Assembly: GCF_963675165.1 (NCBI RefSeq)
Contig: NC_087391.1
Span: 2,747,001 to 2,811,000 of the forward strand
Direction of reading: 5' to 3'
Length of the DNA stretch: 64,000 nt
From: Halichondria panicea
Lineage: Eukaryota > Porifera > Demospongiae > Suberitida > Halichondriidae
Below the pieces are notes generated by a model. The model had not been told where the DNA came from, ran no database searches, and was given only the letters and a program-made list of their open reading frames with translations. Within the stretch, counting starts at the first letter, position 1. Every line of letters begins with the position of its first letter. The translations under genes were made by a program, and so were the position numbers. Below, one piece after another: positions 37,913 through 51,200 of the stretch.

Positions 37913-40900
37913 ATGCAATCTAACGGTGTTCCTGTTGACATAAAAGTGAGCAAGGCCAAAATTCCCATATCCAATGGCACTCATATTGATGATGATGAGG
38001 TTTTGGACAAGGAAAAGTCTTCCCTAATCGCTGTAAAAAAACAAACGCGGCAATTAAATAGAATGGAGACAGATACTGTGAGACTAATGGGACAGCATTT
38101 GAGAGAAATGGGATATCAGTGAGTCTATTACAGCATACGGTGTACAATACCATCTTACTAATACGTACATGTAATGCTTGTCATCAACTATTTATGGCTG
38201 TGCGCACGTTCCTTGTCTCGTGTGTTGTTCATGTACAGTCATGGCACAGTAGAGGTCACACAGACAGATAGTGACTGACCATGTTTAAGTTTCAAATTGG
38301 CTCAAAAAACAGTCCTTTGTGTTATTAATATGCATGTACTCTCACATAGCTTTACCATTTAAGTTGTAGCACTTTTGTAATAGTGCGTGTGTACAACCCA
38401 GAGGAGGTACAAAATTGAATTCCATTGTGATGACGTTTGCTTAGCTGGCACTTTACTGTGACCTTGCCACAACAAACTCTAGGCTTGTAGAAAGTTTGTA
38501 TCAGACTGTTTAGCTAGCTCTATATGTTGCTCAAGGTCTCTATAGTGTTTCTCTAGCTGAGGACTGAGGTCCTGGTTAAATTCGTAAGATATTTATAAAG
38601 GGTGCAGTGCTCTCACCTCTTGTAGCAAGCATAATTATCTCATAACTGAATAAGTGTTCACTGGGGTTCAGCAACGGAAACAGTTTGATCTAGGTCTAAT
38701 CTATACTACCCTCGACTTCAAAAAGCCTCAGTCACAGAATAACTATGGGAAAACACTACATTGAAAACCAATGTCAAAAAGATTGCATAAAAGAGAGGTC
38801 ACGAGTTTCGTGTTGCACCTCCTCTGTGTACAACCTATGGAGGCTTGATAATGCAGCTGGTACATGTGCATTGATTTATTGTCTGATTGTTGTACAATGT
38901 GGTTGCATGTGCACGTACATATACATGTTAGTCTGGGGGCCAGACCTTTTCTCAGAGGGGGGAGGGGGAAGAGAGAAAGAGGTCTGGAGACTCTTGCAGC
39001 ACTTCCATTAGCCTCGATCCCAGGCCGCACTTCCCACTTTACTTAGGGAAGTGGGCCTGGTATCGACTGCTTGCGCATGCGCTAATATCCCCCGGTATCT
39101 GGAGGCTTTGGATAACATCGTATATTCTCAGTAAAACTATGACATCACAACGAACGGAAGTGGATTGAAGGAAGTAGATAGAAAGTTCGATTGAAGGTTT
39201 CTAGCCCATCGGATAGCATTCTCTGATAGCTACCTTTAGCCTGCTATGTTAACAAAAGACTCACAGCCTGCAACAGTGTGGATGACGATCGTCTGAAAGG
39301 AGTGAAAGCTGACAAGAGCCTATATGGACAGGCCACGCCCATTTAACACTATCTTTGGTGAAACTCTACTATACTACTGCTACTGATTCTATCAGAAGAA
39401 AATAGAAGTACAATAAACCTACACAGCTCTGTCTCTAGCTAGCTAGCTAGCTATATAGCTCTGTGTATGATATTTTCTCTGATGATCGAATCCAGTATTA
39501 TAGAAAATTTACGGGAAAAAATATCCAATAATTTGGCGCATGCGCAAGCAGTAGATAGCAGGCCTTCTTTCCTATGAAGGCCGGTGAAGGAGGCTACATT
39601 TCCATGTGCTCTTGGAATGTCAATTAGGGAGGAGACTGTGATATTGGAGGTTATGAAGAAGGAGTAGATGTAGCAATGCCAATCCAAATTCCACATAGGT
39701 AATACTCGCATTTCATTGGGTTAAAAATCACATGACATAGGATATGCATTTCATTGGCTCTGGCCACATTTCGCTAGAGCACACGGAAATGCTGCAAGAG
39801 TCTCCAGACCTAATTCTAGCTCTCTAGATTTTACCCCCAAGCTATTAGGTCTGGCCCCCAGACTAATATACATGTATAATTACACCGTACTCTACCGAGA
39901 TTACGCCCACCCCCATTTTTGAGTAAAAGTTCCTGCATAGGCTTAGTCCTGCTAATTTGCTTCGAGAATACGCCCACCAGGAAATGATGCATTAATTTTG
40001 TCAGTGAGTAGTTTGTGTTTAGCAGTTAGCTCTGAATATAGCTAGATATGTAATTACTCCATTTCAAGTATAAGAGACAAGGGCTATCTCTTCTCTGAAT
40101 CTCTGTTGAAGATCTGACAGTGACAAGGAACAACCTTCTGGTGCAGAATCTTGACTTATATACTTTTCTTTATACCTAACTACTTTACCATGCATTACCA
40201 TTTATATATTGATGTATTCATTGTATTTCAAAAGCTGGCAGGCCTCAGATGCAGACAGAAAAGACTTAGTTTCTTAATGTGTGGGCGAAATTTCGAGGCA
40301 AGCACCTGACTTTATCACCTTGTTGATAGCTCCATTGACTAATGTACTGTGTAGCTTGGTGTGACGAGCCAATTGAATTTTGTCTAGTGAAGTATTCTCA
40401 CAGAGATAACCGATGTGTATTGTCCTGCTTATAGATAGATAACTTGTTGTACTTCTATGGCAAATGTTGTGTTAAAGAATTTAGTCCCATGCATAATTAT
40501 GATAAACCCAAAAAATTACGCGGCGGATTTTCATTTTGTTAGTGCATGACAGACAATAGCCTTGTCCCACGCCCACTTCTACTCAGAAGAGACCTGTGAA
40601 TTCCCAAAACCTTGCTCTAGCTGGGATGACGTTCAAACATATCAAGAAACTAGACTAGTCGCTAGGCTTCATTGCTCAAATACTTGATTGTAGACATGCA
40701 TACGTGCAACCATGCTGAGGTTTTAGCACTTTAAATTAGTACTCTAGTTATGTTGTGGTATTTCCAAGATGATTGGTAGGAGTAACATCTTCCTCCCTGC
40801 AGTAAGACACTGGAAAGTCTAGTGAGTGAGTCAGGATGTCCTCTGGAGCACCCCAAGGCCTCTAATTTTCGTGCCCATGTGTTAAATGGAGACTGGGAAA

Positions 40901-43900
40901 AGGTGTGTACAGTCCATTACTAGTGGCCGGGTTAGCCACATTCTGAAGCCGAAGGACTAATGCTTGACAAACATTTCTTGTTGGGATGTTTTTGCCTGCC
41001 CCTAAATATTTTGTATTGGCTAATTCATGCTACTTCTTAATATGTACATGTAGTGTAAAGAGTTTGGGTTAGGATTGTGCGCCTTGATTTAATTTAATTC
41101 AGCCTGATGTATTGTACACACTGTACATCTGTATCTTTATATGTACATGTACAGTCATGTACATTTTGTATATGTATTATGTACAATCATGTAGTTTACA
41201 TTCGATATAATTATACATGTGGTTGAATACAAAAATGATTTTGCTACATGTAGCTGTACTGCAATACAGCTGTCCATGTATTCAGAGCTCCCAGAAATGG
41301 TGTATACATGCAGTGTATAATAATGTATACATACATATCATTAAGTTACATGTCCGTCATCATGTTCACGTTATACTAATTTCGAGTCTAAATCTAAATT
41401 CTGATTTCTTCTTCAGGCCATCAAGTCCTTGATTGATCTTGGTCCATTACTAGAGAATCCCACCAACATTGAGGTAATGTCCTATCTATGATCACCTAAC
41501 CATGCATAGCTGTTTCCCTAAATTACTCAATATGTACCTTTCTTAAACAGGTGTATTTCATGTTACTTACTGTTTACCCTATTAGTCACAACATGCAGTG
41601 TATATGGCTGTCAAAGTGACATGATACTATTACTCTTTAGAAAATGCAGTTCCTTCTGCTTGAGGAAAAGTACCTGGAGCAGTTAGAGAGTGGGAAAGAG
41701 CTGGAGGCCCTTTCCACCCTGAGACACGAGTTAGCTCCTCTCCCCTTCCACCACTCAGACAAACACATTCAAACTCTAACTAGCTACATGATGTACTCCA
41801 ACAAGGAAGACCTCCGTAATGCTGCTAGCTGGCCTGGTGTGCATGGAGGCTCTAGGCAGATACTAGTTGAAAAGTTTCAAGGTAATGCTGAGTGCGTTAA
41901 CACAATATTGTATCAGTGTTAATGTTACATTCGTATTACTATAATGCTCTAGTAACTTTGGTGTGGATACATATTTTGATGATTTGGCAAATCTAAGTAT
42001 AATTATAGGCGTCGCCAAATTAATAAGTACATGTACATGTACATGTAGCTGATGTTCTAGAACTGATTTTCTAGAACTGTGCATGTTTTAATCTATCATA
42101 CGTAATCAAACGTTTATTGTGCAGCCATATAATCATCTTTCGTTTGTGAAATAATATTATTACCACAAACGTACATGTAAGCGTCTCACTTTGCCCCAGG
42201 TTTCCTACCTGCCTCAGTGATGCTCCCTCCTAGAAGGCTCCAGGTGCTAATGAAACAAGCCCAGGAGCTGCAGGTCGAGCGATGCCCCTTCCACTATCTT
42301 GACCAGAACGCAGGCAACTATTCTCTCCTCACTAATCACATTTGCTCCAAGTGAGAGTCACAGAGAAGTTACTGTTAAAGTGTTTGACTGTTGAATAATT
42401 GACTTTTAAGTATAAATTATGCATGTATGTATCCTTGCTAATGAGGTTTTGTTGACGGGCAGATGCCAGTTCCCTTGTGAGACGGTGCACACATTTACTG
42501 ACCACTCTGATGAAGTTTGGTTCCTTAAGTTCTCTAATGATGGGAAACGACTAGCTACTGGATGCAAGGACGGACAAATCATCATTTGGAATTTTGTTGT
42601 GAGTACATGCATGCAATGTACCGTATATGATAAATGTTTGTGGTTTTCGCAGATTAAGTATGTACCGCAAATTTAATATCGCAGGCATGCATGCTGCAAA
42701 AAGGATGCTATTCCACGAAAATTAAATCTGTGAAAATCTTTCTAAAGGCATTTCCGCGAAAATTTATACCTGCTATATATGGTATCGAACTTTATAGGCA
42801 TACTCACTCATATACAGTACATGTACACACACATATACATGTAGGATGCTCAGCCACGTCAAGAGCATGTTTTGAAAGGCCAACCTGAGGGTATAGCATA
42901 CATGGCCTGGAGCCCAAATGACCAATTCCTGCTTTCTTGTGGGAGAGAGGGTACCCCAGGAATCATGGTGTTTCTGACTGAGGTTAGTTGCTGAGTTACA
43001 TGTAGTAACTAGAGAGTACCGTAGAAACTGGATTATTATCGCTCATTCGATTATAAACATAACTGCAAGTTTTGTACTCGAATTTAATGCGAAGTAACTC
43101 AAACAGTGCATGGTAGCTAAATCGCTTATTTCCTTATGTGTATTATACTACTCGCATTTAGAGATATGCTGTACAACCAAGTCCATGCCAAGAGTTTGAC
43201 ACTTCAGCGCTCTAGTTTCAGCCATTGTTGGTCTATCAATATGTTATCGTTACTGTCCTGTAACAGCACTTTGTGTGGTCTTTTATGCAGTCGTGTTTTA
43301 TCCTAATGCTCTAGACTGGTGAGGTGAAGTGTCACATTCAAAACTCCGCTGAGGATAGTCTCACTTGTGGCGCATGGTCTAGTGATGGACACAGGTTCTA
43401 TGTCGGTGGGAATAAAGGACAATTTTATCAATGTGTAAGTGCCTAGTCCAAGATTTTGCCAAATAGCAGAAGAGTCTGAGGTACCAGCAATTACTGTATA
43501 TATTCTAATTTATCGGACACTTCTAATTACCCCGGACACTCTTTTGGGAAATTTTCGTTGTTCTAATACAATGGACACTCCAGTGCTTTAATATTACACG
43601 TGTTCTAAATATCCGGACAATACCTTGAAAAGTTGAGTTACGTTCAGTAGACGGCAAGTAAGACTTAGAGTGCTGCAGTTAGATAGCTTTGAGTAGTTAG
43701 TTTTAGATAGCTAGTGCAACTATTCATACACTGTTCTATTAATCGCATGCAGCTGCTTGCTTGTTCTAATTATTCCGGACAATTTTCAAAATAATTAGTT
43801 TTTGCTGTCTGATAAATTGGAAGATATACGGCAGTAGATGTTTCAGTACTAACAGCCAAAAATTATTGACTTTGTAGCACTAAATTTGCAAAAATAGCAT

Positions 43901-46900
43901 TGTTCACTCTCTCATACTAAAGTGTGACATGTAAATGTTGGTACGAAGTAAAATCCGAAAGAATTTATAGAATCGGTAGAGTAGGTTGGTACATGTGTAT
44001 ATTTTGTCAATATGAATGTTTTCAATGTAGGCTAGTTTGTCAACTGATCTTTTCCCTTGATCTCATGCAGTCAATGAGTGGCTTGGTAACTGGTAGCTGG
44101 GAAGGAGTACGAGTTAAAGCTCTAGCCACTCACCCAACCTTTGACCTCATATATGCTGCAGACACCCATTGTAGAATCAGACAGTACAACTTTGCCGATA
44201 AAACATCAAGTACTCTGTGAGTGCAGAATACTGCTGTAATTGATGTACATGTATACCTACGCCCAAGATTTTGTTTTATGTGCCTGTATGACGTATGTAT
44301 TGTTCAAAAAGAACATAATTATTGTATCTATGTACTACCATTACACGAGGTCTATCTATAATTATGCCTGTACAGTTACATATATAACTGTAACTTGGTA
44401 TGCATGTAACTTGGTATGCATACTAGAGTAAATATAGTAGATGCGCTATCATCCAAAGTCATTCTCACATTTACTCTTCTTCTGCAGAGTTCAAGAGTCT
44501 CATCCAATCATGTCATTCGTCCTATCAGATAATGGACGCAATGCCCTAATTAACATTGCTACTCAGGTACAGTACGTTACATTAATGAAAACGTGGCCTA
44601 TGTATCTCAAGTAGCTATGTGTTCTTTTGAGTGGTTGTAGTTATTAGAAGCCAATAAAGGCCCCATACACATAGTTGAGTAACCACCCTTAGTTAGGGTG
44701 CCGATGCTCCCTAAATATAAATAAAGCGTTCTGAGAAATTTATAATTAGGTATACTGTAAGTGCAGCCATCTGAACTAATTTACTGACAACTACTTTGAA
44801 ACCACAAAAAATAAATTACGTTATAGCAACCAGTGGAAGATTTTGAATTGTTTCATTCTCAGAGTGTACATGTTTGGGACTTGAAGGATCGGGTTTTACT
44901 GAGGCGGTATCAAGGTGTCTCACAGAGTCTCTACACCATACACTCTAGTTACGGTGGCATCAACAATTCATTCCTTGCAAGTGGAAGTGAAGGTACAAAT
45001 ACATGTATGCATATGTGTGTACAAACCCCCCCCCCCCCCCCCCCCCTTAATTACTGTAAGCCTAACTAGGATTGGCCAGTGGTTACAGTACCGTATAGCA
45101 TGTAATTTCATTGGTGCAAATTTTCGTACGAAATGAATTGTGACGTACGTAGACCTACAGTGCATAAAATTATTTCGTGGTTTAAATTTTGGCCATAACT
45201 CGCTCTAAGGTATTTAACCAATTTTTCACACATATTTTCACTTATTTTTAAGCTGTTTTGAATAGCAAAATACATTCGTTGGCCTCGCACTAGAGCGCTA
45301 GCTATTTTAGTAGCTAGAAAGTAGCTGCAAAAAAGTACAATGTAGTAGCCATTGTGAACTTTTTGATCCCACCCTTTTTGATAAAAACATTCACATTGAA
45401 AGGAAATGCAATGAAATGTAAGTGATAGCTATTTGGAGCTACAACAGTGAGAAAAGAGCTATTAAAGCAGCTAGCTATTCCTGTGTTTAGTAGCCATTTG
45501 TGTGAACTTAACCTCTTGTAGACACACCCCTTACTCCTGTAGATCCACTGCGCATACCCACTCAGCCCCCACGTGTCAGATAATCTATTTTCAACCCCAG
45601 ATCCTGGCATCTCCTTTCATGAGGCCCTAGTATGTAAGCCACAAGCCACAAAACACTACAATGCTACCATGTACAGTATAGATAATTATGTATATACACA
45701 CGTCTTCTCATTTTTTGCAGACTGCTTGTATTTTCTTTCCTTAAATTCTCTTTTACTATTCTTACAGACTACTATGCCTTTGACAAAGATTTGCTCCCAC
45801 CGTTTGGCTACAGGTCATTTAAGACGTTACATGTACATGTACATATGTATTTGTTTCTTGCCAACAATTGCAAATGCAAACATTTAACTACATCTTCTAT
45901 AACAGTGGCGTAGCCAGGATTTTGGGAAGGGCAGGGCTCAAATTAGTTGAGCATAGGCACTGAATTTCATAGACTAAAACAAAAAGGTCATCACTTTTCC
46001 TCAGCAGTAAGCATGTGCATCAGATGGCCCTGCCCACATTTCAATTACATGGCATCATTCTAGTAACTATGCATGCAGTACTGCAGAATAGATCGACAGA
46101 TCACAGTGATTCAAGCTAAGTTGTAGCCTCCTTCACCGGCCTTCATAGAAAAGAAGGCCTGCTTGCGCATGCGCAAAATTATTGGATATTTTTTCCCGTA
46201 AAATTTCCTATAATACTGGATTCATCAGAGGAAATATCCTAAAAGTCATACACAGAGCTATATAGCTAGTCTAGAGACAGAGCTGTGTAGGTTTGTTGTA
46301 CAGCTATTTCTTCTGATAGAATCAGTAGCAGTAGTATAGTAGACTTTCACCAAAGTTAGTGTTAAATAGGCGTGGCCTGTCCATATAGGGTCTTGTCAGC
46401 TTTCACTCCATTCATACGATCGTCATCCACACTGTTGCAGCCTGTGAGTCTTTTGTTAACATAGCAGGCTAAGGGTAGCTATCAGAGAATGCTGTCCGAC
46501 GGGCTAGAAACCTTCAATCGAACTTTCTATCTACTTCCTTCAATCCACTTCCGTTCGTTGTGAAGTCATAGTTTTACTGAGCATATATACGATGTTATCC
46601 AAAGCCCCCAGATACCGGGGGGATATTAGCGCATGCGCAAGCAGTCGATACCAGGCCCACTTCCCTAAGTGAAGTGCAGCCTGGGATCGAGGCTAGCTAA
46701 GTTGGAGTTGATGGAGCACAAAAGGGGGGGGGGGGGCTCTAGCCCCGTGAGCCCCCCTCTGCTTACGCCAATGTTTATAATACTTTTTGAGCGAAAGCAA
46801 AACATGCCGAGAGGCATTAACACAGCGCAACTTGTAACACTCATTTGTACATCAATAGATGTATAGTCTAAAATGGAGTTTGATTTAGTCTGAGAATACT

Positions 46901-48003
46901 CTGAGTTGCATGCCCTCTTCTCTTTATAAGCCCTTGGTAGTATACAGTCTATATCTTGACTAAAGTTATATTGTATGACTGGTAGATTACAATGTGCTGA
47001 GTATGTACGCTTCTCCAGACCACAACGTGTACATATGGCAAACACGAAGAGAGACCCCAGTGGCTGTGTTGAAGGGTCACTCTAGATCAGTCAACTGTGT
47101 CTCTTGGAACCCCGTCAACTATGAGCTGTTAGCATCTGGCAGTGATGATGGTACGGTTAGAGTGTGGAGCACACAGGAAAGACACAAGGCTCAGTTGGAA
47201 TATCAGCAACTTAGGGATAAGGAGGATCTGTCAAAAAGAAAAGAGAAAGTGGTTCGTTAATGGTCAATACCAACTTACCAAGCACTATAGCCTGGTGAAT
47301 AATATTGTTCATACAATACTTCCTCTACAGATATCTGATGAATCCACTAACCAGAGACAGTCTCAAGCACTCGACTTCTGTGAAACTGAAGGAATGGACA
47401 CTACCTCAGAACTGGAGAGAACAGACGAGAGTGCTACTAGTCTAAGCCTCTCCAGTGAGCAACTTCATGATAACATAGTAGCCCTTGCAGTGGAAAACAT
47501 CACCCAATCTTCTATCAGTCAAAGAACAGAACCTATTAGGCTAAGATCAGGCAGTCACCCAGAGAGACGCCCAGCAAGAACTGATTCAGGACAATGGTCC
47601 ACAATCTCAGAACCTGAAGATAGTGCATCTGCCACTCTCAGTAGATTAAGGTCATCGTCACATGGCCTAGACTCCTCAGTAGATCCTGACAGTTCAGCAT
47701 TGTCCCTAGACTCGAGTAACGGCAGCACTAGTCAAGGTGACATATCACAATCTGAAGTTGAAGAGAGCATTCAATTCTCAGCTTCAGAAGGTATTGAGAC
47801 CACTAGAACCTCCCAACAAGAACTAGCAGAAGCAGAAGGTAATAGTAGCATGCACTGTGCTTAAAAGCGTTTTTTCATTGATTGTAGTGTGTTTAAGTCT
47901 TTCTATCTGTTACCAATGCCGGAGGACAAATTGTGTTATTAATTTTATTCTGGTTTTTTCCTCTTCCTTGCATGCAGGTGGCAGTTTATCAACAGTGGTC
48001 TGA
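37913..48003 (+). CDS. WDR26: WDR26-like CTLH/WD40 protein (GID/CTLH ubiquitin ligase subunit)
   Basis: Exons: 37913-38118, 40803-40902, 41417-41473, 41641-41881, 42200-42350, 42463-42598, 42845-42982, 43315-43434, 44071-44216, 44488-44566, 44863-44992, 47019-47251, 47331-47838, 47978-48003; phases fit and give 756 residues (human 661). A LisH-type helix ([13 protein letters not shown]) and CTLH region ([39 protein letters not shown]) precede WD40 blades ([55 protein letters not shown]). A Ser/Glu-rich C-terminal tail of about 180 residues extends beyond human WDR26. WDR26 is the Gid7 counterpart and recruits substrates. The start is uncertain: the frame is open upstream to a TAG near 37770 and includes PPPTKRARFS. 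If the last intron is retained, the protein ends at 47864. Confidence 0.93.
38929..39865. mobile_element. outer inverted-repeat element interrupted by a second element
   Basis: TAGTCTGGGGGCCAGACCT at the left and its complement at the right end, plus AGGTCTGGAGACTCTTGCAG blocks on both sides, are inverted. The 588-bp element at 39009-39596 lies between these arms and has duplicated 9 bp of the outer element, so it inserted later. It is in the first WDR26 intron. Confidence 0.75.
39009..39596. mobile_element. 588-bp TAGCCTC-ended element, 9-bp target duplication
   Basis: Ends are TAGCCTC...GAGGCTA-like (right end GGAGGCTA), flanked by CACTTCCAT (39000-39008) and CATTTCCAT (39597-39605), an 8/9 match. 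The body is about 90% alike, in opposite orientation, to 46124-46695 by eye. A 9-bp duplication suits the Mutator superfamily. No transposase is present. Confidence 0.85.
39884..40350. repeat. copy of the ACCGTACTCTACCGAGATTA family
   Basis: The left end is intact; the body matches 12443-12968 in inverse orientation, including GACAGTGACAAGGAACA and TCTGGTGCAGAATCTTGACT. The right end is not clear. Confidence 0.7.
42619..42784. repeat. 166-bp MITE, copy 1 of the AAATGTTTGTGGTTTTC family
   Basis: TACCGTATATGATAAATGTT at the left and CTGCTATATATGGTA at the right lie in a WDR26 intron. The body (GCATGCATGCTGCA, TTTCCGCGAAAATTTATACC) matches 61687-61896. Confidence 0.75.
45026..45046. repeat. 21-base poly-C tract
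   Basis: An uninterrupted C run in the WDR26 intron after 44992; a 13-base G run lies at 46724-46736. Confidence 0.95.
46124..46695. mobile_element. 572-bp TAGCCTC-ended element with perfect 9-bp target duplication
   Basis: The element runs TAGCCTCCTTCACC to GGGATCGAGGCTA and is flanked by GCTAAGTTG at 46115-46123 and 46696-46704. It is an inverted copy of 39009-39596 in another WDR26 intron. There is no coding capacity. Confidence 0.92.
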
Positions 48004-48296
48004 TCTTTGGTACATATTTATGCAGCATCCTCTATTTAGTTTTCATCCTGATACACATCATATCTTGTCAGAGTTTTGGCATGTTCTATGCTCTCATCAT
48101 TATGCTCTCCATGCTCATGACTAAGTTTGAAAATTCGCCTTAATATGAACATGTACATGTATATATAATTATAGAGGCTAAGCATAAACAGCCAGTGGCA
48201 CTCAAAGGTAACCACCAGCTGTTTATCTATTATACAATTAAAAATCTTAAAAATTAATATATAGTCGTGGGGCATTAAAAAAAATGTGTTCACATG

Positions 48297-51200
48297 TCAG
48301 CCAGTATTTTCCTCAGTGAACTCCAGTTGTCCTCCCTTTAACTCTGTAACAGGCTGTACATCAGCCTCTAGATCTGTTACCTTCTTAATCTCGATCGTCC
48401 TGGGGTTTACAATGTACTGGTCCAGGTTTTTGTTCCACTTCAGGATCAAGAATACTGTCATCCAGATTCCAAGGGCAGTAAAGCCGAACGATGCCAAGAA
48501 TGAGAATGCCTGTGTAATCAACCGAGTATCAGTTTGATGGTGTTACTATATAATTGTGTATCCACATTCCACATTTAGAAGGCTGCAAATCCATTAAACA
48601 CTCACATTAGTATTATGTTTGATGTTCACAAAACTGGTATTTTTAATGGCTTGCTGTGGAACGTGTATATTACTATTGTGCATTATCAATAAGAGAGTTT
48701 GAAAATTGCGTGATTGTGAAAGATTGTGAGTTGACTGCATGGAATAGAAGCTAGAAGCTTGTAATGACTTTGCTAGTTAGTTATTCACTTTAGTCATTTC
48801 CTGTTCTTAATGTTTCCTGTGTTGTAATGTTTACTGTTTAATTGTACATGCGCATGAGTTCTCATTACTAGTTAACACTTCTTTTGTATAGGTCTATCTT
48901 ATTGCTTTGTGCTCTAGCCCGGCGGCCTGCTCCTAGCGGCGCCCTTTGTGTATGGGAGCCTCTGCTCCACTGTCTTTGTTGTCTTAGTATTTACCGTCTA
49001 TGTTTTGTGCATACAGTCTGCCCTAAGACCCCCAACATTCCAGTATTTCTAAGACAAGACAGGAAGCATTACGTAATGTAAACCTCAAATATTTTAATGA
49101 TATTCATAATGATGATGTAATAAATTGTCATAAAACTACAACAAGACTCAGTCATGTGTAGCCAACTGCAGCATGAATGAAAACAACAACAACACAAGGT
49201 ATGTATGAGAATAATGATGTGCTGTATAAGCTAGATCAAGCTGTCCAGATCTGTGTAATCTATGTTTGTAGCACTACCATCATCCACTGTGGTTTGTTGA
49301 CATAATATTATCGTCTGTCACTGTCAGTTTCAGATTCTGAGTGTGGATCTTCATTAGAGGTCGCTGTATTTTTACAGTCCTGGCATCATAATTTTCTTTC
49401 TTCTTTACATGCAGGGCAAAATTGAAAGATGAACTGAGCTAGTGGAGGTGGATGGCCTGGATAATTATTCCCTTATATTTTATTAGTGCTAGCTCATATA
49501 ATACACCGGGCTAGAATTATATGTGTATTATGCTCACTCATATGACTTGTTTTCTTGTTGCATGCTGCACTGTACTTACCTAGTGAAAGGTTTTTGTTGT
49601 GTAAACTTTCTCTGACCACACGGTGAAGCCAGGCTGATAATAACATTTTTGTGGTCATGTACCTCAATTAACACTGTAGTGAAGCACAGTTCACGGTGAT
49701 TTTTTCTGGATTTCCAAAGCTCATAACACAGACCATTTACTGAGCTAGAACTTGTTACTTGGATATGTATCAGTTCAATATGGAATGTGTTGACTCTGCA
49801 AGTTTGGAATAGATTGAGATAGTGTGAACAGCTTGCGCAAACTGTCGAAGTTGGCCCATTCTGAATAGTCTCTGTGGTTGGTGGTACTCATGGCTCCATA
49901 TCTCCAGATGTGAAAGGAATCAGTGATTGCTCAAAGTATCAAATAGTACATCTGATTAATGTGCATGCTTTGGCAGCAAACTAGAAGGCTTGAAAGTCAT
50001 TCATGATGTGTTCTATGCTCTTGTCAAGTTGTGTATTAATGTCGAACTTTGTGTAGCTGGTCTGCCAACACCGTTCATTTGTATGGCAATTACCTTGAAT
50101 ATGTTGTTATTTAGATCCTTGTTAATCGTTCAACCAATTTTTAGCTTGCTACGTTGATGGTGAACAGCTTGCTCAAACTCTCGAACTTCCCGTAATCATT
50201 TTACACAACTTTATGCTATTTGGACCCATTTTCTCAATTCAAAGTGTTATCCATATGTTAAACTGTATTCTTGTTACATATTTCAACTTAGCTAGCTCTA
50301 AAAACCTTTATTTATAACAAAAATAAAGAAAAACTGTTCTCATTAATATATTCATGAGGCAACTTGTAGCACTTCCTGTCTTACAACATTTGGGGTCTTA
50401 GGGCAGACTGATACTGTCAGTTGATCTATGGTTGAATGTTAAATCTGATCTTGAACTGCCGCACGCTGCTCGGTGCACAAACTTAACAAAGCTTATATAC
50501 ATATCCCTAGGTAATAGCTTAATTTGGCTGTTGGATAACAGGTGCCCCAAAAATATTTTGCTTGCAATAATTATACATTTATCCCTCCTCATTTTTAAGG
50601 GTGAGGTTAAAGAAAATTATAATTATTTTGTGCACAAATACACTCACTGCCTCAGCTCCAACTGATGGTACAATTCCATAAAGGCCATATATGGTATTCT
50701 CCATATCTGTACCCCTGCTCCTCCATTTAGCCCATTCGGTGGCATGTATACCGAGCGGTAATGCTCCGCCAAAGAAGCAAACGGCTATTGCAAAACTGAT
50801 ACACATATCCTGAAAGCCAGAGGAATAATGCATAAACATTATGTATACTGCTACGAACATTAAGCACAGTACAGCATGTACCACTTACAATGACTATGAA
50901 GATTGTGGAGTACTTGTTGACAGCTGGCAAACCCAAAAATCGAACAATGAGGATAAGAACTTCTAGTGTTAGTGCAATTAAAGTGACCAGAAGGATCCAC
51001 CCACTTGGTGATCTGGTCCTGTACCGTAGGGCTTCAATGGGGGCTACAGGTGTTTCAGGCCCTCCTAGGTCCCTCACTGCAGCTATACCACCAATAAATG
51101 CCAACACAATCAGCACCTGTGGTGTATTCAATTAAAATAACTGCTTTGCATTGTTGTTCTTTTACATGTAGATCTATAGATACTATTGTCAGGTAGGGGG

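Noticed and set aside
42619..42784. Possible extra WDR26 exon downstream of 42598
   Set aside because: The sequence is a MITE copy also found at 61687-61896.
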